A stretch of DNA of 64,000 nucleotides from the NCBI RefSeq assembly GCF_016925495.1, contig NZ_CP070491.1, positions 434,001 to 498,000 of the forward strand, written 5' to 3'. Shown piece after piece: positions 8,579 to 18,129 of this stretch. The translations under genes and the position numbers were made by a program. Position 1 is the stretch's first letter. Every line of letters begins with the position of its first letter. This stretch comes from Methylococcus sp. EFPC2 (GTDB lineage Bacteria > Pseudomonadota > Gammaproteobacteria > Methylococcales > Methylococcaceae). The notes beneath the pieces were generated by a model. The model saw nothing but the letters and a program-made list of their open reading frames with translations. It had not been told where the DNA came from and did no database searches.

Positions 8579-9696
8579 GCCTGCAACGACATTCCCTCGC
8601 CGTGTACGCCTTCGGCGCAGCGTTCAAAATTGCGGCCTGGCTGTCCACGCTTCCGAATCGCCTGACGCCCGCACCGTTTCGACTCATGCAAATCGGCTCG
8701 GCATTCTGGCAGTCGCGAGCCCTGTACGTCGCCGCCCGGCTGGACATCGCCGGCATCCTCGGGGATGACCGGCTTTCGGTCGCGGAGATCGCCGGCAGGA
8801 CCGGGGCCGACCCTGACGCCTTGCATAGGCTGCTGCGCATGCTCGCGAGTGTCGGCGTATTCCGCGAAATGTCTGCAGGCCTCTACCGCAACAACAAGCT
8901 TTCCAGTTGCCTGCGGACCGGGCATCTCCAATGTGTTCGTCCCATGATTCTGATGCACAACTCGGACGCAACCAGTCGTCCGTGGTACGAGCAACTGGAG
9001 CAGGGGATCCGCACCGGAGAGGTACCGTTTCGGCTGACCCACGGCCAGGAACTCTACGCCTGGATGGATGCCCACCCCGACTTCGACGCGCTCTTCGGCC
9101 AGGCGATGGACAGCGTGGAAGCCTTGATAGGCGATAGTTTCACGACCGAATTCGACTGGCGCCCGTTTACGCGGATGATCGACGTCGGTGGATCGCGGGG
9201 CGCCAAGTCCGTGGCGATACTGCGCCGACACCCCCACCTGGAGGCGCTGGTCGTGGACCGTGCCCAGGCGATACGAGGCGCGGCTGAATACTGGGCCGCA
9301 CGCGAGCCCACCCGCTTGACCGCCCGTTTGAGGTTCGAGGTTGGCGACGCGCTGAGATCGGTGCCCGCGGCCGCGAGCGACAAAGATGTCTATTTGCTCA
9401 GCGCACTGCTGCACGGCTATGGAGATGACGCCTGCATCAACATCCTGCGCAACGTATCGCAGGCCGCCGCTCCGAAGGGGGCCTGGGTGGTGGTGATGGA
9501 AATGGTCTTGGCCGACTGCCGTGCCGATCTCGCGGCTAGCTCGCTCGACATGCAGATGTTCGTGAACAGCGAGGGCCGGGAGCGCACCCTGGCCGAGTGG
9601 AACAGCCTCTTCGAGCGCAGCGGCTTGCGCCTGCGGGAGATCGTGCGCCTGGCGTCGCTCGGGCAGATGCTCGTGCTGCAAGCGGTTCCACGCTAG
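8575..9696 (+). CDS. SAM-dependent O-methyltransferase (family 2)
   Basis: 373 aa. The N-terminal winged-helix dimerisation region (residues about 40-110) has ALYVAARLDIAGILGDDRLS and a helix-turn-helix-like RTGADPDALHRLLRMLAS. The C-terminal Rossmann domain has the SAM site MIDVGGSRGAKSVAILRRHP near residue 200. This arrangement fits plant-type and hydroxyneurosporene/acetylserotonin-type O-methyltransferases acting on small phenolic or carotenoid-like molecules. The substrate is unknown. The coupled TetR gene upstream suggests inducible expression. Confidence 0.88.
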   Translation: MSLQRHSLAVYAFGAAFKIAAWLSTLPNRLTPAPFRLMQIGSAFWQSRALYVAARLDIAGILGDDRLSVAEIAGRTGADPDALHRLLRMLASVGVFREMSAGLYRNNKLSSCLRTGHLQCVRPMILMHNSDATSRPWYEQLEQGIRTGEVPFRLTHGQELYAWMDAHPDFDALFGQAMDSVEALIGDSFTTEFDWRPFTRMIDVGGSRGAKSVAILRRHPHLEALVVDRAQAIRGAAEYWAAREPTRLTARLRFEVGDALRSVPAAASDKDVYLLSALLHGYGDDACINILRNVSQAAAPKGAWVVVMEMVLADCRADLAASSLDMQMFVNSEGRERTLAEWNSLFERSGLRLREIVRLASLGQMLVLQAVPR

Positions 9697-9749
9697 CCCG
9701 ACGACCTCGTTCTCAGGCTCGCCTGCAAGGGCCGGGCATGAGGGCGTCT

Positions 9750-9992
9750 CTAGCGCTCGGCGTGACTATGGGGACGTTCATCGGGAGATCCTGTGGTAGC
9801 GCGCAGATAGTCGGCGATAAACGCCAGAACGTCGGTATCGCAAGCCCCACACCCCGAACAGGCTCCGGTCGCTCGGGAGATGCTTTCCAGGTCGTCGATT
9901 CCCGTATCGATGAGCCGCATGATCTGCGCCGTGGTCGTCCCGCTGCAGCGGCAAATGATGTCTTTTTTCCTGTCTGGATCGGTGTGATTCAT
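9750..9992 (-). CDS. BFD-like [2Fe-2S]-binding protein
   Basis: 80 aa. Cys ligands are arranged as C-R-C-S near residue 14 and CSGCGAC near residue 45, the spacing of the BFD-like [2Fe-2S] fold. The protein is longer than classical bacterioferritin-associated ferredoxin and ends with a His-rich tail. It may deliver electrons to a bacterioferritin or another partner, but no bfr gene is in the window. It lies just downstream of the threonine aldolase gene on the same strand. Confidence 0.8.
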   Translation of the reverse strand: MNHTDPDRKKDIICRCSGTTTAQIMRLIDTGIDDLESISRATGACSGCGACDTDVLAFIADYLRATTGSPDERPHSHAER

Positions 9993-10021
9993 CTCGGTGA
10001 TCGGGTTCTATGGGCGCTAGC

Positions 10022-11080
10022 TTACGGAGCCGGTCGTTGCCGGGCGTCCGGATCGATCGAATGCCCGATGTCTTCCACCAAGGCGTCTATCCGTTCCCGC
10101 GTCGCGTCCCAGCCGCACATGAAACGCGCCGCGCCGTGACAAGCGCTGACGTAAAAGGGCCAGCCGCGTCGGCGCAAACTTTCGCCCTCGGATTCCGCAA
10201 GGCGGATGAACACGGCATTGGCCTGACGCGGGAACGCCGGTTTGATGCCGGTTGTGGCCAATCGTTCTTCAAAATATGCCGCACATTCGTTGGCATGGTG
10301 GGCATTTCGCAGCCAGGCGCCGGTCTCGATCAGACCCAGCAGGGGCGCGGTCATCAAACGCATCTTGGCGGCCAGTTGCCCGCTTTGCTTGCAGCGGAAG
10401 TCGAAGCCGCGCGCCAGGTCGCGGTCGAAGAACACCACCGTATCGCCGATGCCGCCGCCGGTCTTGGAAGCGCCCAGGCTCAAGACGTCCACCCCGGCTT
10501 TCCAGCTCAGCTCGGCGGGGCTCACGCCGAGTGCCGCCACGGCGTTCATCAAGCGGGCACCGTCGACGTGCACGTTCATGCCGTGCTCTTTGGCCAGTCC
10601 GGACAGGGCGGAGAGTTCCCCGGGGGTATAGACGGTGCCGACCTCGGTGGATTGCGTCAGGCTGAGGACGACCGGGCGGGGAAAGCGAAGATCGGCTTGG
10701 GCGCTGGCCAGCGACCGGGCGGACGACAGGCTCAGCTTGCCGTCGTCCCCCTGCCCGAGCAGCAGTCTGGCGCCGTGCGAGAAGAATCCCGGCGCGCCGC
10801 ATTCATCGGTTTCGATATGCGACCAGGCATGGCAGACGATGGCCTGATAGGGCTGGCACAAATGCGCCAGGGCCATGCTGTTCGCCGCCGTGCCATTGAA
10901 GGCGAAGTACACGTCGGCATCGTGCTCGAACAGCTCGCGAACCGCGTCGGCGGCGCGGGCCGTCCATTCGTCGTATCCGTAAGCCGGAGCGCTGCCGGCA
11001 TTGGCCTGGACCAGATATTCCAGCGCCTCGGGGCACAGACCGGACCAGTTGTCACTGGCGAATTGGGGTGGATGATGCAT
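10022..11080 (-). CDS. ltaE: low-specificity L-threonine aldolase (PLP enzyme)
   Basis: 352 aa. Cleaves L-threonine or L-allo-threonine to glycine and acetaldehyde with PLP. The sequence shows FASDNWSGLCPEALEYL at the N-terminus, the PLP-binding Asp in VHVDGARLMNA near residue 175, and the Schiff-base Lys in SLGASKTGGGIG near residue 212. This is the Pseudomonas-type aldolase of about 345-355 residues. It follows flhB on the same strand after 41 bp but is not functionally linked to the flagellum. Confidence 0.92.
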   Translation of the reverse strand: MHHPPQFASDNWSGLCPEALEYLVQANAGSAPAYGYDEWTARAADAVRELFEHDADVYFAFNGTAANSMALAHLCQPYQAIVCHAWSHIETDECGAPGFFSHGARLLLGQGDDGKLSLSSARSLASAQADLRFPRPVVLSLTQSTEVGTVYTPGELSALSGLAKEHGMNVHVDGARLMNAVAALGVSPAELSWKAGVDVLSLGASKTGGGIGDTVVFFDRDLARGFDFRCKQSGQLAAKMRLMTAPLLGLIETGAWLRNAHHANECAAYFEERLATTGIKPAFPRQANAVFIRLAESEGESLRRRGWPFYVSACHGAARFMCGWDATRERIDALVEDIGHSIDPDARQRPAP

Positions 11081-11121
11081 GGCGTCGGCTTTCAGTCGTT
11101 CATCGAAAAAATGCAGTGGAA

Positions 11122-12258
11122 TCAGCGGGTTTCCCGCAAGAATTCGTCCGGTACTTCCAGATCCTCCGGCGGCACCGGAATGTCGCCACCGTATTGCCGG
11201 GCGGCCTTGAGCTGGTAGACGTAGGCCAGGACCTGGGCGACCGCGAGATAGAGCCCGGCGGGGATTTCTTTTTCCACGTCGGTGGAAAAATACAGGGCGC
11301 GCGCCAGCGGCGGGGCGGCCAGCAAGGGTACGCCGGCGCCGACGGCGAGATTGCGGATTTGCGCGGCGATCAGGTCGGCACCCTTGGCAACCACCCGCGG
11401 GGCGCCCATGCGGCCCTGGTCGTATTTAAGCGCGACGGCGTAATGGGTGGGGTTGGTGACCACCACATCGGCCTTGGGCACTTCTTCCATCATGCGGCGG
11501 CGGGCGTATTCCATCTGCAGGCTGCGGATGCGGCTTTTCACTTCCGGTTTGCCTTCCAGGTCGCGCGCCTCGTCGCGGATTTCCTGTTTGGTCATGCGCA
11601 ATTGCCGCTTCCAGTTCCACCATTGAAACGGCGCGTCGATGGCCGCGATCAAGGCCAGCGAGCCGCACAAAAAGAGCAGGCACCACATGATCAGTTCGAC
11701 CGCGCGCGCCGTGGCCGGCTCCAGGCCTTGCCGGCTGAGGTGGAGAAAATCGTAAAAATAATGCCGGAAGAGCAGGGCGGTCACGCCTCCGATCAGGAGA
11801 AACTTGAGCAAGGCCTTGACCAGTTCGATCAGGGCTTGCGGAGATACCATGCGCGCCAGTCCCTTGAGCGGATCCAGCTTTTCCAGCTTGGGTTCGAAGG
11901 CTTCGCTGCTGAAGTTCCAGCCACCCAGCGACAGCGGGGCCGCCAGGGCGACCAGCACGGTCAGGGCGAGGAAAGGCCCCAGCAGTTTGCCCGTGGCCCA
12001 GAAATCCCGCAGCAGGTGCTCGCCGATGGCGGAGGGATTGAGCAGGTCGTGCCGGCTCAGGCGAAAGTCGCCTTCCATCAACTTCCACAGGGTCTGCACG
12101 ATATAGCTGCCGAACATGAACATCGCCACCGAGCCGCTCAACAGCATGGCCAGGGTGTTGAGTTCGCGCGAACGGGGAATCTGGCCCTTCTCGCGCGCTT
12201 CGCTGAGCCGTTTCGCGCTCGGTTCTTCTGTTCGTTCCTGGTCGCTGTCTTCGGCCAT
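11122..12258 (-). CDS. flhB: flagellar export switch protein FlhB
   Basis: 378 aa. ATG at 12258 opens the conserved MAEDSDQERTEEPSAKRL start; longer frames reach into fliR. There are four membrane helices in the N-terminal half. A cytoplasmic C-terminal domain carries the autocleavage site NPTHYAVAL near residue 265. FlhB changes the export specificity of the flagellar type III apparatus from rod/hook to filament proteins. It is the last gene of the fliL-flhB operon. Confidence 0.97.
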   Translation of the reverse strand: MAEDSDQERTEEPSAKRLSEAREKGQIPRSRELNTLAMLLSGSVAMFMFGSYIVQTLWKLMEGDFRLSRHDLLNPSAIGEHLLRDFWATGKLLGPFLALTVLVALAAPLSLGGWNFSSEAFEPKLEKLDPLKGLARMVSPQALIELVKALLKFLLIGGVTALLFRHYFYDFLHLSRQGLEPATARAVELIMWCLLFLCGSLALIAAIDAPFQWWNWKRQLRMTKQEIRDEARDLEGKPEVKSRIRSLQMEYARRRMMEEVPKADVVVTNPTHYAVALKYDQGRMGAPRVVAKGADLIAAQIRNLAVGAGVPLLAAPPLARALYFSTDVEKEIPAGLYLAVAQVLAYVYQLKAARQYGGDIPVPPEDLEVPDEFLRETR

Positions 12259-12266
12259 GGTCTTCC

Positions 12267-13037
12267 CTAGTTCATCATCTGCGACATGATCCGGTAGCCT
12301 TCGTCCAGGAAGTCGCCGAACAGAGCCATGACGTCGGGCAGGCTGATGGAAACCATGAGCAGGCCCAGCAGCAGGCTGACCGGAAAGCCCACCGAGAATA
12401 TGTTGAGTTGCGGCGCGGACCGGCTGGCCACGCCAAAGCCCAGATTGACCAGGAGCAGGGCGGCGACCAGCGGGAGCGACATCAGCACGCCGGCGGCGAA
12501 CAGCCGGCCGCTCCAGACGATGACGCCCCACAGGCGATCCCGGCTCAGGCCGCCCAAATCCACCGGGATGGCGCGGAAACTGTCGGCCACCAGTTGTATC
12601 ACCAGCAAGTGTCCATCCACGCCCAGGAAAAACAGGGTGGCCAGGATCAGGTAAAACTGAGCGATGACCGGCACCTGCACACCGGTCTGTGGGTCGATCA
12701 GCGAGGCGAAACCCAGACCCATGTTGTAAGCCACGTTCTGGCCGCCGAATACGATGGCGGCGAATACGAAATGCAGGATCAGCCCGAACAAGGCGCCGAT
12801 CAACACCTGCTCCAGGGTAATGAGAAATCCGCCGAGACTGAACAGCGGAACCGCAGGCATGGGCGGGAGGGCAGGCATCAGCGCCACGGTGACGCCCAGC
12901 GCCAGCAGGCCGAGGACGCGGGGCGGTACGGCGTTGCCGGTCAGGATGGGCATGGCGACTAAAAGGCCGCCGATGCGCGCCAGGGGCCAGACGAAGCGGG
13001 CGACCAGTTCGAGCAGTTCCGCTTCGGAAAAACGCAT
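12267..13037 (-). CDS. fliR: flagellar export protein FliR
   Basis: 256 aa polytopic membrane protein of the flagellar type III export gate, which forms a complex with FliP and FliQ. It has hydrophobic helices throughout and the family segment FGLILHFVFAAIVFGGQNVAYNMG near residue 85. It starts 5 bp after the fliQ stop and ends 8 bp before flhB. Confidence 0.97.
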   Translation of the reverse strand: MRFSEAELLELVARFVWPLARIGGLLVAMPILTGNAVPPRVLGLLALGVTVALMPALPPMPAVPLFSLGGFLITLEQVLIGALFGLILHFVFAAIVFGGQNVAYNMGLGFASLIDPQTGVQVPVIAQFYLILATLFFLGVDGHLLVIQLVADSFRAIPVDLGGLSRDRLWGVIVWSGRLFAAGVLMSLPLVAALLLVNLGFGVASRSAPQLNIFSVGFPVSLLLGLLMVSISLPDVMALFGDFLDEGYRIMSQMMN

Positions 13038-13041
13038 GGCG

Positions 13042-13311
13042 CTAGCCGATCAGGTTGGGGATGTTGCGGATGAGCTCACGGGTATAGTCGACCAGGACTT
13101 CCAGCATCCAGGGGCCGGCCAACAGCATGATCACTGCCATGATGATCAGCTTGGGCACGAAGGTCAGGGTCATTTCGTTGATCTGGGTGGCGGCCTGGAA
13201 CATCGCGATCAGCAGGCCTACCGCCAGCGTCGCGAGCAGGATGGGGCCGGTCAGCTGCACGGAGATGATGATGGCTTGTCGGCCCAGTTCGACGATGGAG
13301 TCGGCGTTCAT
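13042..13311 (-). CDS. fliQ: flagellar export protein FliQ
   Basis: 89 aa with two transmembrane helices, the usual length for FliQ. Residues about 15-40 and 55-75 are hydrophobic, with the FQAATQINEMTLTFVPK segment between them that is conserved across FliQ/SctS proteins. Part of the export gate with FliP and FliR. Confidence 0.97.
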   Translation of the reverse strand: MNADSIVELGRQAIIISVQLTGPILLATLAVGLLIAMFQAATQINEMTLTFVPKLIIMAVIMLLAGPWMLEVLVDYTRELIRNIPNLIG

Positions 13312-13321
13312 CGTTTCCTCC

Positions 13322-14080
13322 CTATTCCACGAAGAAGCTCGCCGCCAGGGTTTCCACCACCATCGCCCAGCCGTCCACCAGCACGAACAGCATCAGCTTG
13401 AAGGGCAGCGAGATCACCATGGGCGACAGCATCATCATGCCCATGGACATGAGGATGGTGGCGACCACCAGGTCGATGATGAGGAAGGGCAGGAACAGCA
13501 GGAAACCCATCTGGAACGCGGTTTTCAGCTCGCTGATCAGGAAGGCCGGGGCCAGCAGGCTGAAGGGGGTTTGTTCGGGCGATTCGATGGCCGGCTTGCC
13601 GGAGATGCGCACGAACAGCTCCAGGTCGGTTTCCCGGGTTTGTTTCAGCATGAACTGGCGGAAGGGGTCGAGCGCCCGCTCCAGGGCGACCGAGTCGGCC
13701 ACCTGTTCCTTGAGGTAGGGTTGCAGGGCCTGTTCGTTGACCTTGTCCAGCACCGGTCCCATGGTGAACAGGGTCAGAAACAGCGAAAGCCCCATCAACA
13801 CCTGATTGTTCGGCGTCTGCGCGGTGCCCAGGGCCTGGCGCAGGATGGCCAGCACGATCATGATGCGGGTGAAGGAGGTCATGCTCAGCAGGACGGCGGG
13901 CAGGAAGGTCAGCGCCGTCATCAGGGCCAGAATCTGGATGGTGACCGTGTATTTCTGGCCGCCCTTGCCGTCCGGCGCGATCGCGAAAGCCTCGATGCCG
14001 GCCGGTGCGGCATGTGCCAGCCAGGGCGCCAGGGCCAGGCCGAGCAGTGCCGCCATAGTCCAGAACGTACGGCGGTTCAT
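13322..14080 (-). CDS. fliP: flagellar export protein FliP
   Basis: 252 aa. ATG at 14080 overlaps the fliO stop by four bases. It begins with a signal peptide ([20 protein letters not shown]...AHA), as is usual for FliP. Conserved segments [27 protein letters not shown]-type (here QTPNNQV) and [20 protein letters not shown] are present. The QTPNNQV reading differs from the common QTPPNQV by one residue. Pentameric core of the flagellar export channel. Confidence 0.97.
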   Translation of the reverse strand: MNRRTFWTMAALLGLALAPWLAHAAPAGIEAFAIAPDGKGGQKYTVTIQILALMTALTFLPAVLLSMTSFTRIMIVLAILRQALGTAQTPNNQVLMGLSLFLTLFTMGPVLDKVNEQALQPYLKEQVADSVALERALDPFRQFMLKQTRETDLELFVRISGKPAIESPEQTPFSLLAPAFLISELKTAFQMGFLLFLPFLIIDLVVATILMSMGMMMLSPMVISLPFKLMLFVLVDGWAMVVETLAASFFVE

Positions 14081-14496
14081 TTGGGCCTGCCCATCTGCAA
14101 GGATGCCAAGCGTTCGGCGAAACCGGGCGCGTCGCTTTGCTCGGCCGGCTTGAGGGTTTCTTCGCCGCTCAACACGCACAGGTTTTGCACGCGCCCGGGG
14201 GCGACGCCGAGAACCAACTGTTTTTCGCCGACCTGCACCAGGACCACGCGTTCGCGGGTTCCGACGGAAACGGCCGCCAGGACCCGGAAGCTGCCCTGGT
14301 CTATCCGGGAAAACCGGCCCAGCTTGCGCAGGGCATACGCCAGGGCCAGGATGGCGATCAGCACCGTGGCCAGACCCGCGAACCATTCCAGCAGATCGAT
14401 CGGCAGCCCGCCCCCGCTCTTGACCGTCTCCTGGGCCAGGGAAGGGCCGGCCGCCAGCAGTGCCGCGGCACCGAGCAGCGTCTGGGTCGCCGTCAT
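14077..14496 (-). CDS. fliO: flagellar biosynthesis protein FliO
   Basis: 139 aa from ATG at 14496; a GTG two codons upstream overlaps the fliN stop and could also serve. It has an N-terminal signal-like helix, one membrane helix ([18 protein letters not shown], near residue 45), then a small cytoplasmic domain with [19 protein letters not shown] typical of FliO. FliO stabilises FliP during export gate assembly. Its stop overlaps fliP. Confidence 0.93.
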   Translation of the reverse strand: MTATQTLLGAAALLAAGPSLAQETVKSGGGLPIDLLEWFAGLATVLIAILALAYALRKLGRFSRIDQGSFRVLAAVSVGTRERVVLVQVGEKQLVLGVAPGRVQNLCVLSGEETLKPAEQSDAPGFAERLASLQMGRPK

Positions 14497-14498
14497 GT

Positions 14499-14948
14499 TC
14501 ACTTCAGTTTTCTCACCCGCTCCGAAGGACTCAGGACGTCCGTCAGGCGTACGCCGAATTTGTCGTTGACCACCACGACCTCGCCGTGGGCGACCAGGGT
14601 GCCGTTCACCAGCACGTCCATGGGCTCGCCCTGCAGGCGGTCCAGTTCGATCAAGGAGCCCTGCGTCAGCTGCAGCAGATTGCGGATGTTGAGTCGCTTG
14701 CGGCCGACCTCGATGGAGATGGTCACCGGCACGTCGAGGATGACGTCCAGGTTGATGTCCTTGAACCTGCTTTCGGCGTGGCCGTCCGTGTATCCCGGGT
14801 GGGCGTGAGTATCCGGCGCCGGCGGGCTTTCGGTCTTCTTGCCGTTGGCGGCCTGCTGTTCCTGGAAGGCTGCCGCCCAGTCGTCGGCGATTTCCTCGCC
14901 GCCGGCGCCCAGCCCGGCCAGTATGTCGTCAGCGTCGATGTCGCTCAT
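14499..14948 (-). CDS. fliN: flagellar motor switch protein FliN
   Basis: 149 aa. The N-terminal 70 residues are acidic and low-complexity. The C-terminal SpoA domain contains [22 protein letters not shown]-like sequence and ends [17 protein letters not shown]. It forms the C-ring with FliM and FliG and binds export cargo. Start overlaps the fliM stop by four bases. Confidence 0.96.
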   Translation of the reverse strand: MSDIDADDILAGLGAGGEEIADDWAAAFQEQQAANGKKTESPPAPDTHAHPGYTDGHAESRFKDINLDVILDVPVTISIEVGRKRLNIRNLLQLTQGSLIELDRLQGEPMDVLVNGTLVAHGEVVVVNDKFGVRLTDVLSPSERVRKLK

Positions 14949-15982
14949 GTATTGGTATCCTCGTGGTCTAGCGCGGGAGCTGGAATGCCCAGCCTAGTTT
15001 CTTCCAGGGGAGGCCGCCTGATCTTCTCCCCGATCTTCAAGGCGTATTTGCCTCGGGACGTACCGAGTTGGGCGCGAAAGACCGCGACGTCCTCGATGCC
15101 GACGGTCAGACTGTCCGGCGGTTCCAAGGGGATGACGTCGCCGGGTTGCCACTGGAGTATCTCGTGCAGGCTGACGGATTTCTCCGCGAGCGTGCAGTTC
15201 AACTCCATTTCCGCATCCATGACTTCGGTGTGCAAGGACTGCTTGAAGCGGTCGTCGGCGCTGCCCCGGTCGCTCTGGATGCCGGCGTCCAGCAATTCGC
15301 GGATGGGCTCCAGCATCGAATAGGGGATGGTGATGTGGAGATCGCCGCCGCCGCCTTCCAGTTCGATGTGGATGGTCGAGATCACCACGACATCGGTCGG
15401 ACTGACGATGTTGGCGAACTGGGGATTGACCTCCGAGTTGAGATATTCGAATTCCAGCGAAAGCACCGGCGACCAGGCTTCCTTGAGATCCTTGAAGATG
15501 AGGTCGAGCATGATGCGGATGACGCGCATCTCGGAGGGCGAGAATTCGCGCCCTTCGATCTTGTTGAAAAAGTGTCCGCTGCCGCCGAAATAGTTGTCCA
15601 CCGCGGTGAAGACCAGGGTCGGCTCCATCACCAGCAAGGCACGTCCGCGCAGGGGGTTGATGCGGATCAGGTTGAGATTGGTGGGGACGAACAGGTTGTG
15701 GGCGTATTCGGAAAACTTCTTGGTCTGCACGCCGGACACCGAAATCTCGGCCGCGCGCCGCAGCAGGTTGAACAGGCTGACGCGGAAATGGCGGATGAAA
15801 CGGTCGTTGACCATGTCCAGGGTGGGCATCCGTCCGCGGACGATACGGTCCTGGCTGGCGAAGTCGTAGAGTTTCACGCCGTCGGAGCTGACCTCCTCCG
15901 GCGTGGTGTCGACCTTGCCGTCGTCGACGCCATGCAGCAGCGCGTCGATTTCGTCCTGGCTTAATAAATCGTGTATGGACAT
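14945..15982 (-). CDS. fliM: flagellar motor switch protein FliM
   Basis: 345 aa. The N-terminal CheY-P binding peptide LSQDEIDALLHG is at residues 6-17. The CheC-like middle domain with INPLRGRALLVMEP follows, then a C-terminal SpoA domain. Binds phospho-CheY to switch rotation. It is two bases downstream of fliL and overlaps fliN. Confidence 0.97.
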   Translation of the reverse strand: MSIHDLLSQDEIDALLHGVDDGKVDTTPEEVSSDGVKLYDFASQDRIVRGRMPTLDMVNDRFIRHFRVSLFNLLRRAAEISVSGVQTKKFSEYAHNLFVPTNLNLIRINPLRGRALLVMEPTLVFTAVDNYFGGSGHFFNKIEGREFSPSEMRVIRIMLDLIFKDLKEAWSPVLSLEFEYLNSEVNPQFANIVSPTDVVVISTIHIELEGGGGDLHITIPYSMLEPIRELLDAGIQSDRGSADDRFKQSLHTEVMDAEMELNCTLAEKSVSLHEILQWQPGDVIPLEPPDSLTVGIEDVAVFRAQLGTSRGKYALKIGEKIRRPPLEETRLGIPAPALDHEDTNT

Positions 15983-15984
15983 CG

Positions 15985-16524
15985 TTATTGCATGACGAAG
16001 CCGGTGAAGAAAACCTCGTCCACGCCGGTCGTCTTATCCGACTGTTCAACGACCACTTTTTTGATCGACTCCTTGATCTGCCCGCGGAAAGTCTCCTTGC
16101 CCTCCGCCGTTTTCAGCACGGCCGGATCCTGGGAGCTCAACAGCAAGAGCAGGTTGTTGCGGATCATTGGCGAGTGCTTGGTCACGGTGTCGAGTACGGC
16201 CTTATCGGTAGCGGCGACGGTGATCTCGACCTGAATCAGGCGGACTTCCGGATCGCCCTTGAAATTGGCGGTGAAAGGCGGGGTGAGCGGCAGATAGACG
16301 AGCGGATGGGAGGCCTTGGCCGCTTCTTCATGCGAGCCTTCGGCGCCCGCCTGGGCGCGCTCGCTCGAACCGTGTTCCTTGGGCGGGAATATGCCGAGGA
16401 AATAAAGGGTGCCGGCCACCACGGCCAGGGTGAGCACGATGGTGCCGACCACGGCGAGTATGATGCCTTTGGATGATTTCTTGGTTTTCTCGTCGCCCAA
16501 GTCGAGTTTTTCTTTCTCGGCCAT
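15985..16524 (-). CDS. fliL: flagellar basal body protein FliL
   Basis: 179 aa. A short cytoplasmic N-terminus, one membrane helix (GIILAVVGTIVLTLAVVAG, near residues 20-40) and a periplasmic domain beginning YLPLTPPFTANFKGD. FliL surrounds the stator and supports motor torque. First gene of the fliLMNOPQR-flhB operon; the 115-bp gap upstream must hold its promoter unless transcription enters from the SafE-like gene. Confidence 0.94.
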   Translation of the reverse strand: MAEKEKLDLGDEKTKKSSKGIILAVVGTIVLTLAVVAGTLYFLGIFPPKEHGSSERAQAGAEGSHEEAAKASHPLVYLPLTPPFTANFKGDPEVRLIQVEITVAATDKAVLDTVTKHSPMIRNNLLLLLSSQDPAVLKTAEGKETFRGQIKESIKKVVVEQSDKTTGVDEVFFTGFVMQ

Positions 16525-16639
16525 GACTGATCCTCTAAGCGTTTCTAAATGTGATTAGCAAAAATAAGGCCTGAGATTAAATCCATGTAGATCAAGTTCT
16601 TGCGTCGGCTAGTGCCCGATCCGTCAAATTTCCGCCGGT

Positions 16640-17815
16640 TCAGTGCGCCGGTTCGTCGACCACGACGAAGCTGCCGGTGGTCATGCCCATATTGCATGAC
16701 CACGTCACGATGCCCTCCTGCTGAGGGGTGAATTCGATCACCTGTTCCCCTTTTTTCAGCGGGATATTGAGCCCCAGCCTGGGCGCCACGATGCCGTCGA
16801 TGCACGATTGGTGATCCAGGTTGTTGATCTTCCACTTGACCGGCACGCCCTTGCGGAGAACCACCTGGCCTACGTTTTGTCCCGCGGCGGAAAATTCCGT
16901 TTCGACGATCTGGTAGCCGGGGGCCAGGGCAGCGAAATCGAGGCCTACCCGATCACGCAGATGGGCGTTCACCCAGGCCAGTCCGGTGGTGAAATCATAG
17001 CCGCTGCCGCTCAGGACCAGGCCGCGGTTGAGCATGATCGTGCCGAGCACCACCACGATCAGCGCGGAGGCCCGGATGATCTTAGGGGCGAGCTGGGCGG
17101 ACGCCAGGCTGGTCAATGCGCCGAAACCCATCATTACGGGCAGGGTGCCCAGGCCGAAAACCAGCATCATGAGGGCGCCGTCGCGCGCACTGCCGCTGCC
17201 GGCGGCCATCACATACATGGCCTGCAGCGGCCCGCAAATGACCATCAGGCCGTTCAGCAGGCCGATCACGAAGGGGTGGCCGTATTTGCGCGCCTGCGCA
17301 CCGATGAAGCGCAAGAGCGCGGGCGGCGTCTTGATGTGGAAATTGCGCAAACCCGGCCAGATATTCATCAGGCTCAAGCCGAACAAGATCAGGAAAACGC
17401 CTGCGGTTATGCCTATCGCGCCCCGGATTTCCGGCGTGAAGGCAATCACGCCGCCCAGTAGGCCGAACAGGGCGCCGATTGCCGTGTAGGACAAGGTCTT
17501 GCCCAGGCCGTAATAAAGATGGCCGCTGAAGCGCAGCTTGCCGGTGGCGGTGCAGCGTGTCGCATACCCCAGCACCAGGGCGCCGCACATGCCTACGCAA
17601 TGGAAGCCGGTGAGCAGGCCGACGGTGAACAGCAATCCGTAGCTCAGGTCGCGGCCCAGATCGGGCAGGTCCGTGTTGGCGCGCAGACGGGCGTCCAGAT
17701 AAAGGATGAGCGCTATGCCGGCCAGACCGATGACAGAACCGAGGGCGCGATTGAACAGGATGCGGGAGCGGCTGGATGCGGGCAAGGTACGCGCGGTCGA
17801 AATTGGACTATTCAC
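16640..17815 (-). CDS. SafE/TauE-like membrane protein fused to a cupredoxin-like domain
   Basis: 391 aa. After one N-terminal helix comes a polytopic domain starting near residue 55 with GFHCVGMCGALVLGY, the Cys-containing signature of the UreH/SafE-like transmembrane family related to DsbD/CcdA. From about residue 295 to the end is a soluble beta domain with KWKINNLDHQSCIDGIV and a closing WSCNMGMTTGSF, which resembles a cupredoxin copper site with Cys and Met ligands. Such fusions are associated with copper handling and cytochrome oxidase copper supply. Neighbouring metal-transport genes support that. Substrate and direction are inference. Confidence 0.8.
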   Translation of the reverse strand: MNSPISTARTLPASSRSRILFNRALGSVIGLAGIALILYLDARLRANTDLPDLGRDLSYGLLFTVGLLTGFHCVGMCGALVLGYATRCTATGKLRFSGHLYYGLGKTLSYTAIGALFGLLGGVIAFTPEIRGAIGITAGVFLILFGLSLMNIWPGLRNFHIKTPPALLRFIGAQARKYGHPFVIGLLNGLMVICGPLQAMYVMAAGSGSARDGALMMLVFGLGTLPVMMGFGALTSLASAQLAPKIIRASALIVVVLGTIMLNRGLVLSGSGYDFTTGLAWVNAHLRDRVGLDFAALAPGYQIVETEFSAAGQNVGQVVLRKGVPVKWKINNLDHQSCIDGIVAPRLGLNIPLKKGEQVIEFTPQQEGIVTWSCNMGMTTGSFVVVDEPAH

Positions 17816-18129
17816 GAAATGGCGGACTCCGGGTGTCAGGCTCTCTAGAAAACCATCATCTCATCAAATTGCGGGTCGAGGACGCAAGCCGCGGCGGTTT
17901 CCACGGAAAATCCCAGCGCATCGGATCGAGTGTGTGAAATCACGCAGTCGATTCCGTGAAAAGCCTTAGAAAATACAAAAGAAGCTTATTTGTGGAATCG
18001 CTCCTCTTTCTATATCAATTGCTTACATAATAGGCATGGAGTTTGTTTGTTAAATAATGCGTTTCCTGGCAGGAAGCCCCATCCCAGGGTTGTGATCGAA
18101 ACGCCGCAAAAGTGCCCCCGAGACCTGAT
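17816..18129. other. AT-rich intergenic region between divergent metal-handling genes
   Basis: This 314-bp region separates the minus-strand SafE-cupredoxin gene from the plus-strand small membrane protein, so it must hold two divergent promoters. The stretch 17990-18060 is clearly AT-rich. I see no palindrome or operator I would name. Confidence 0.4.
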
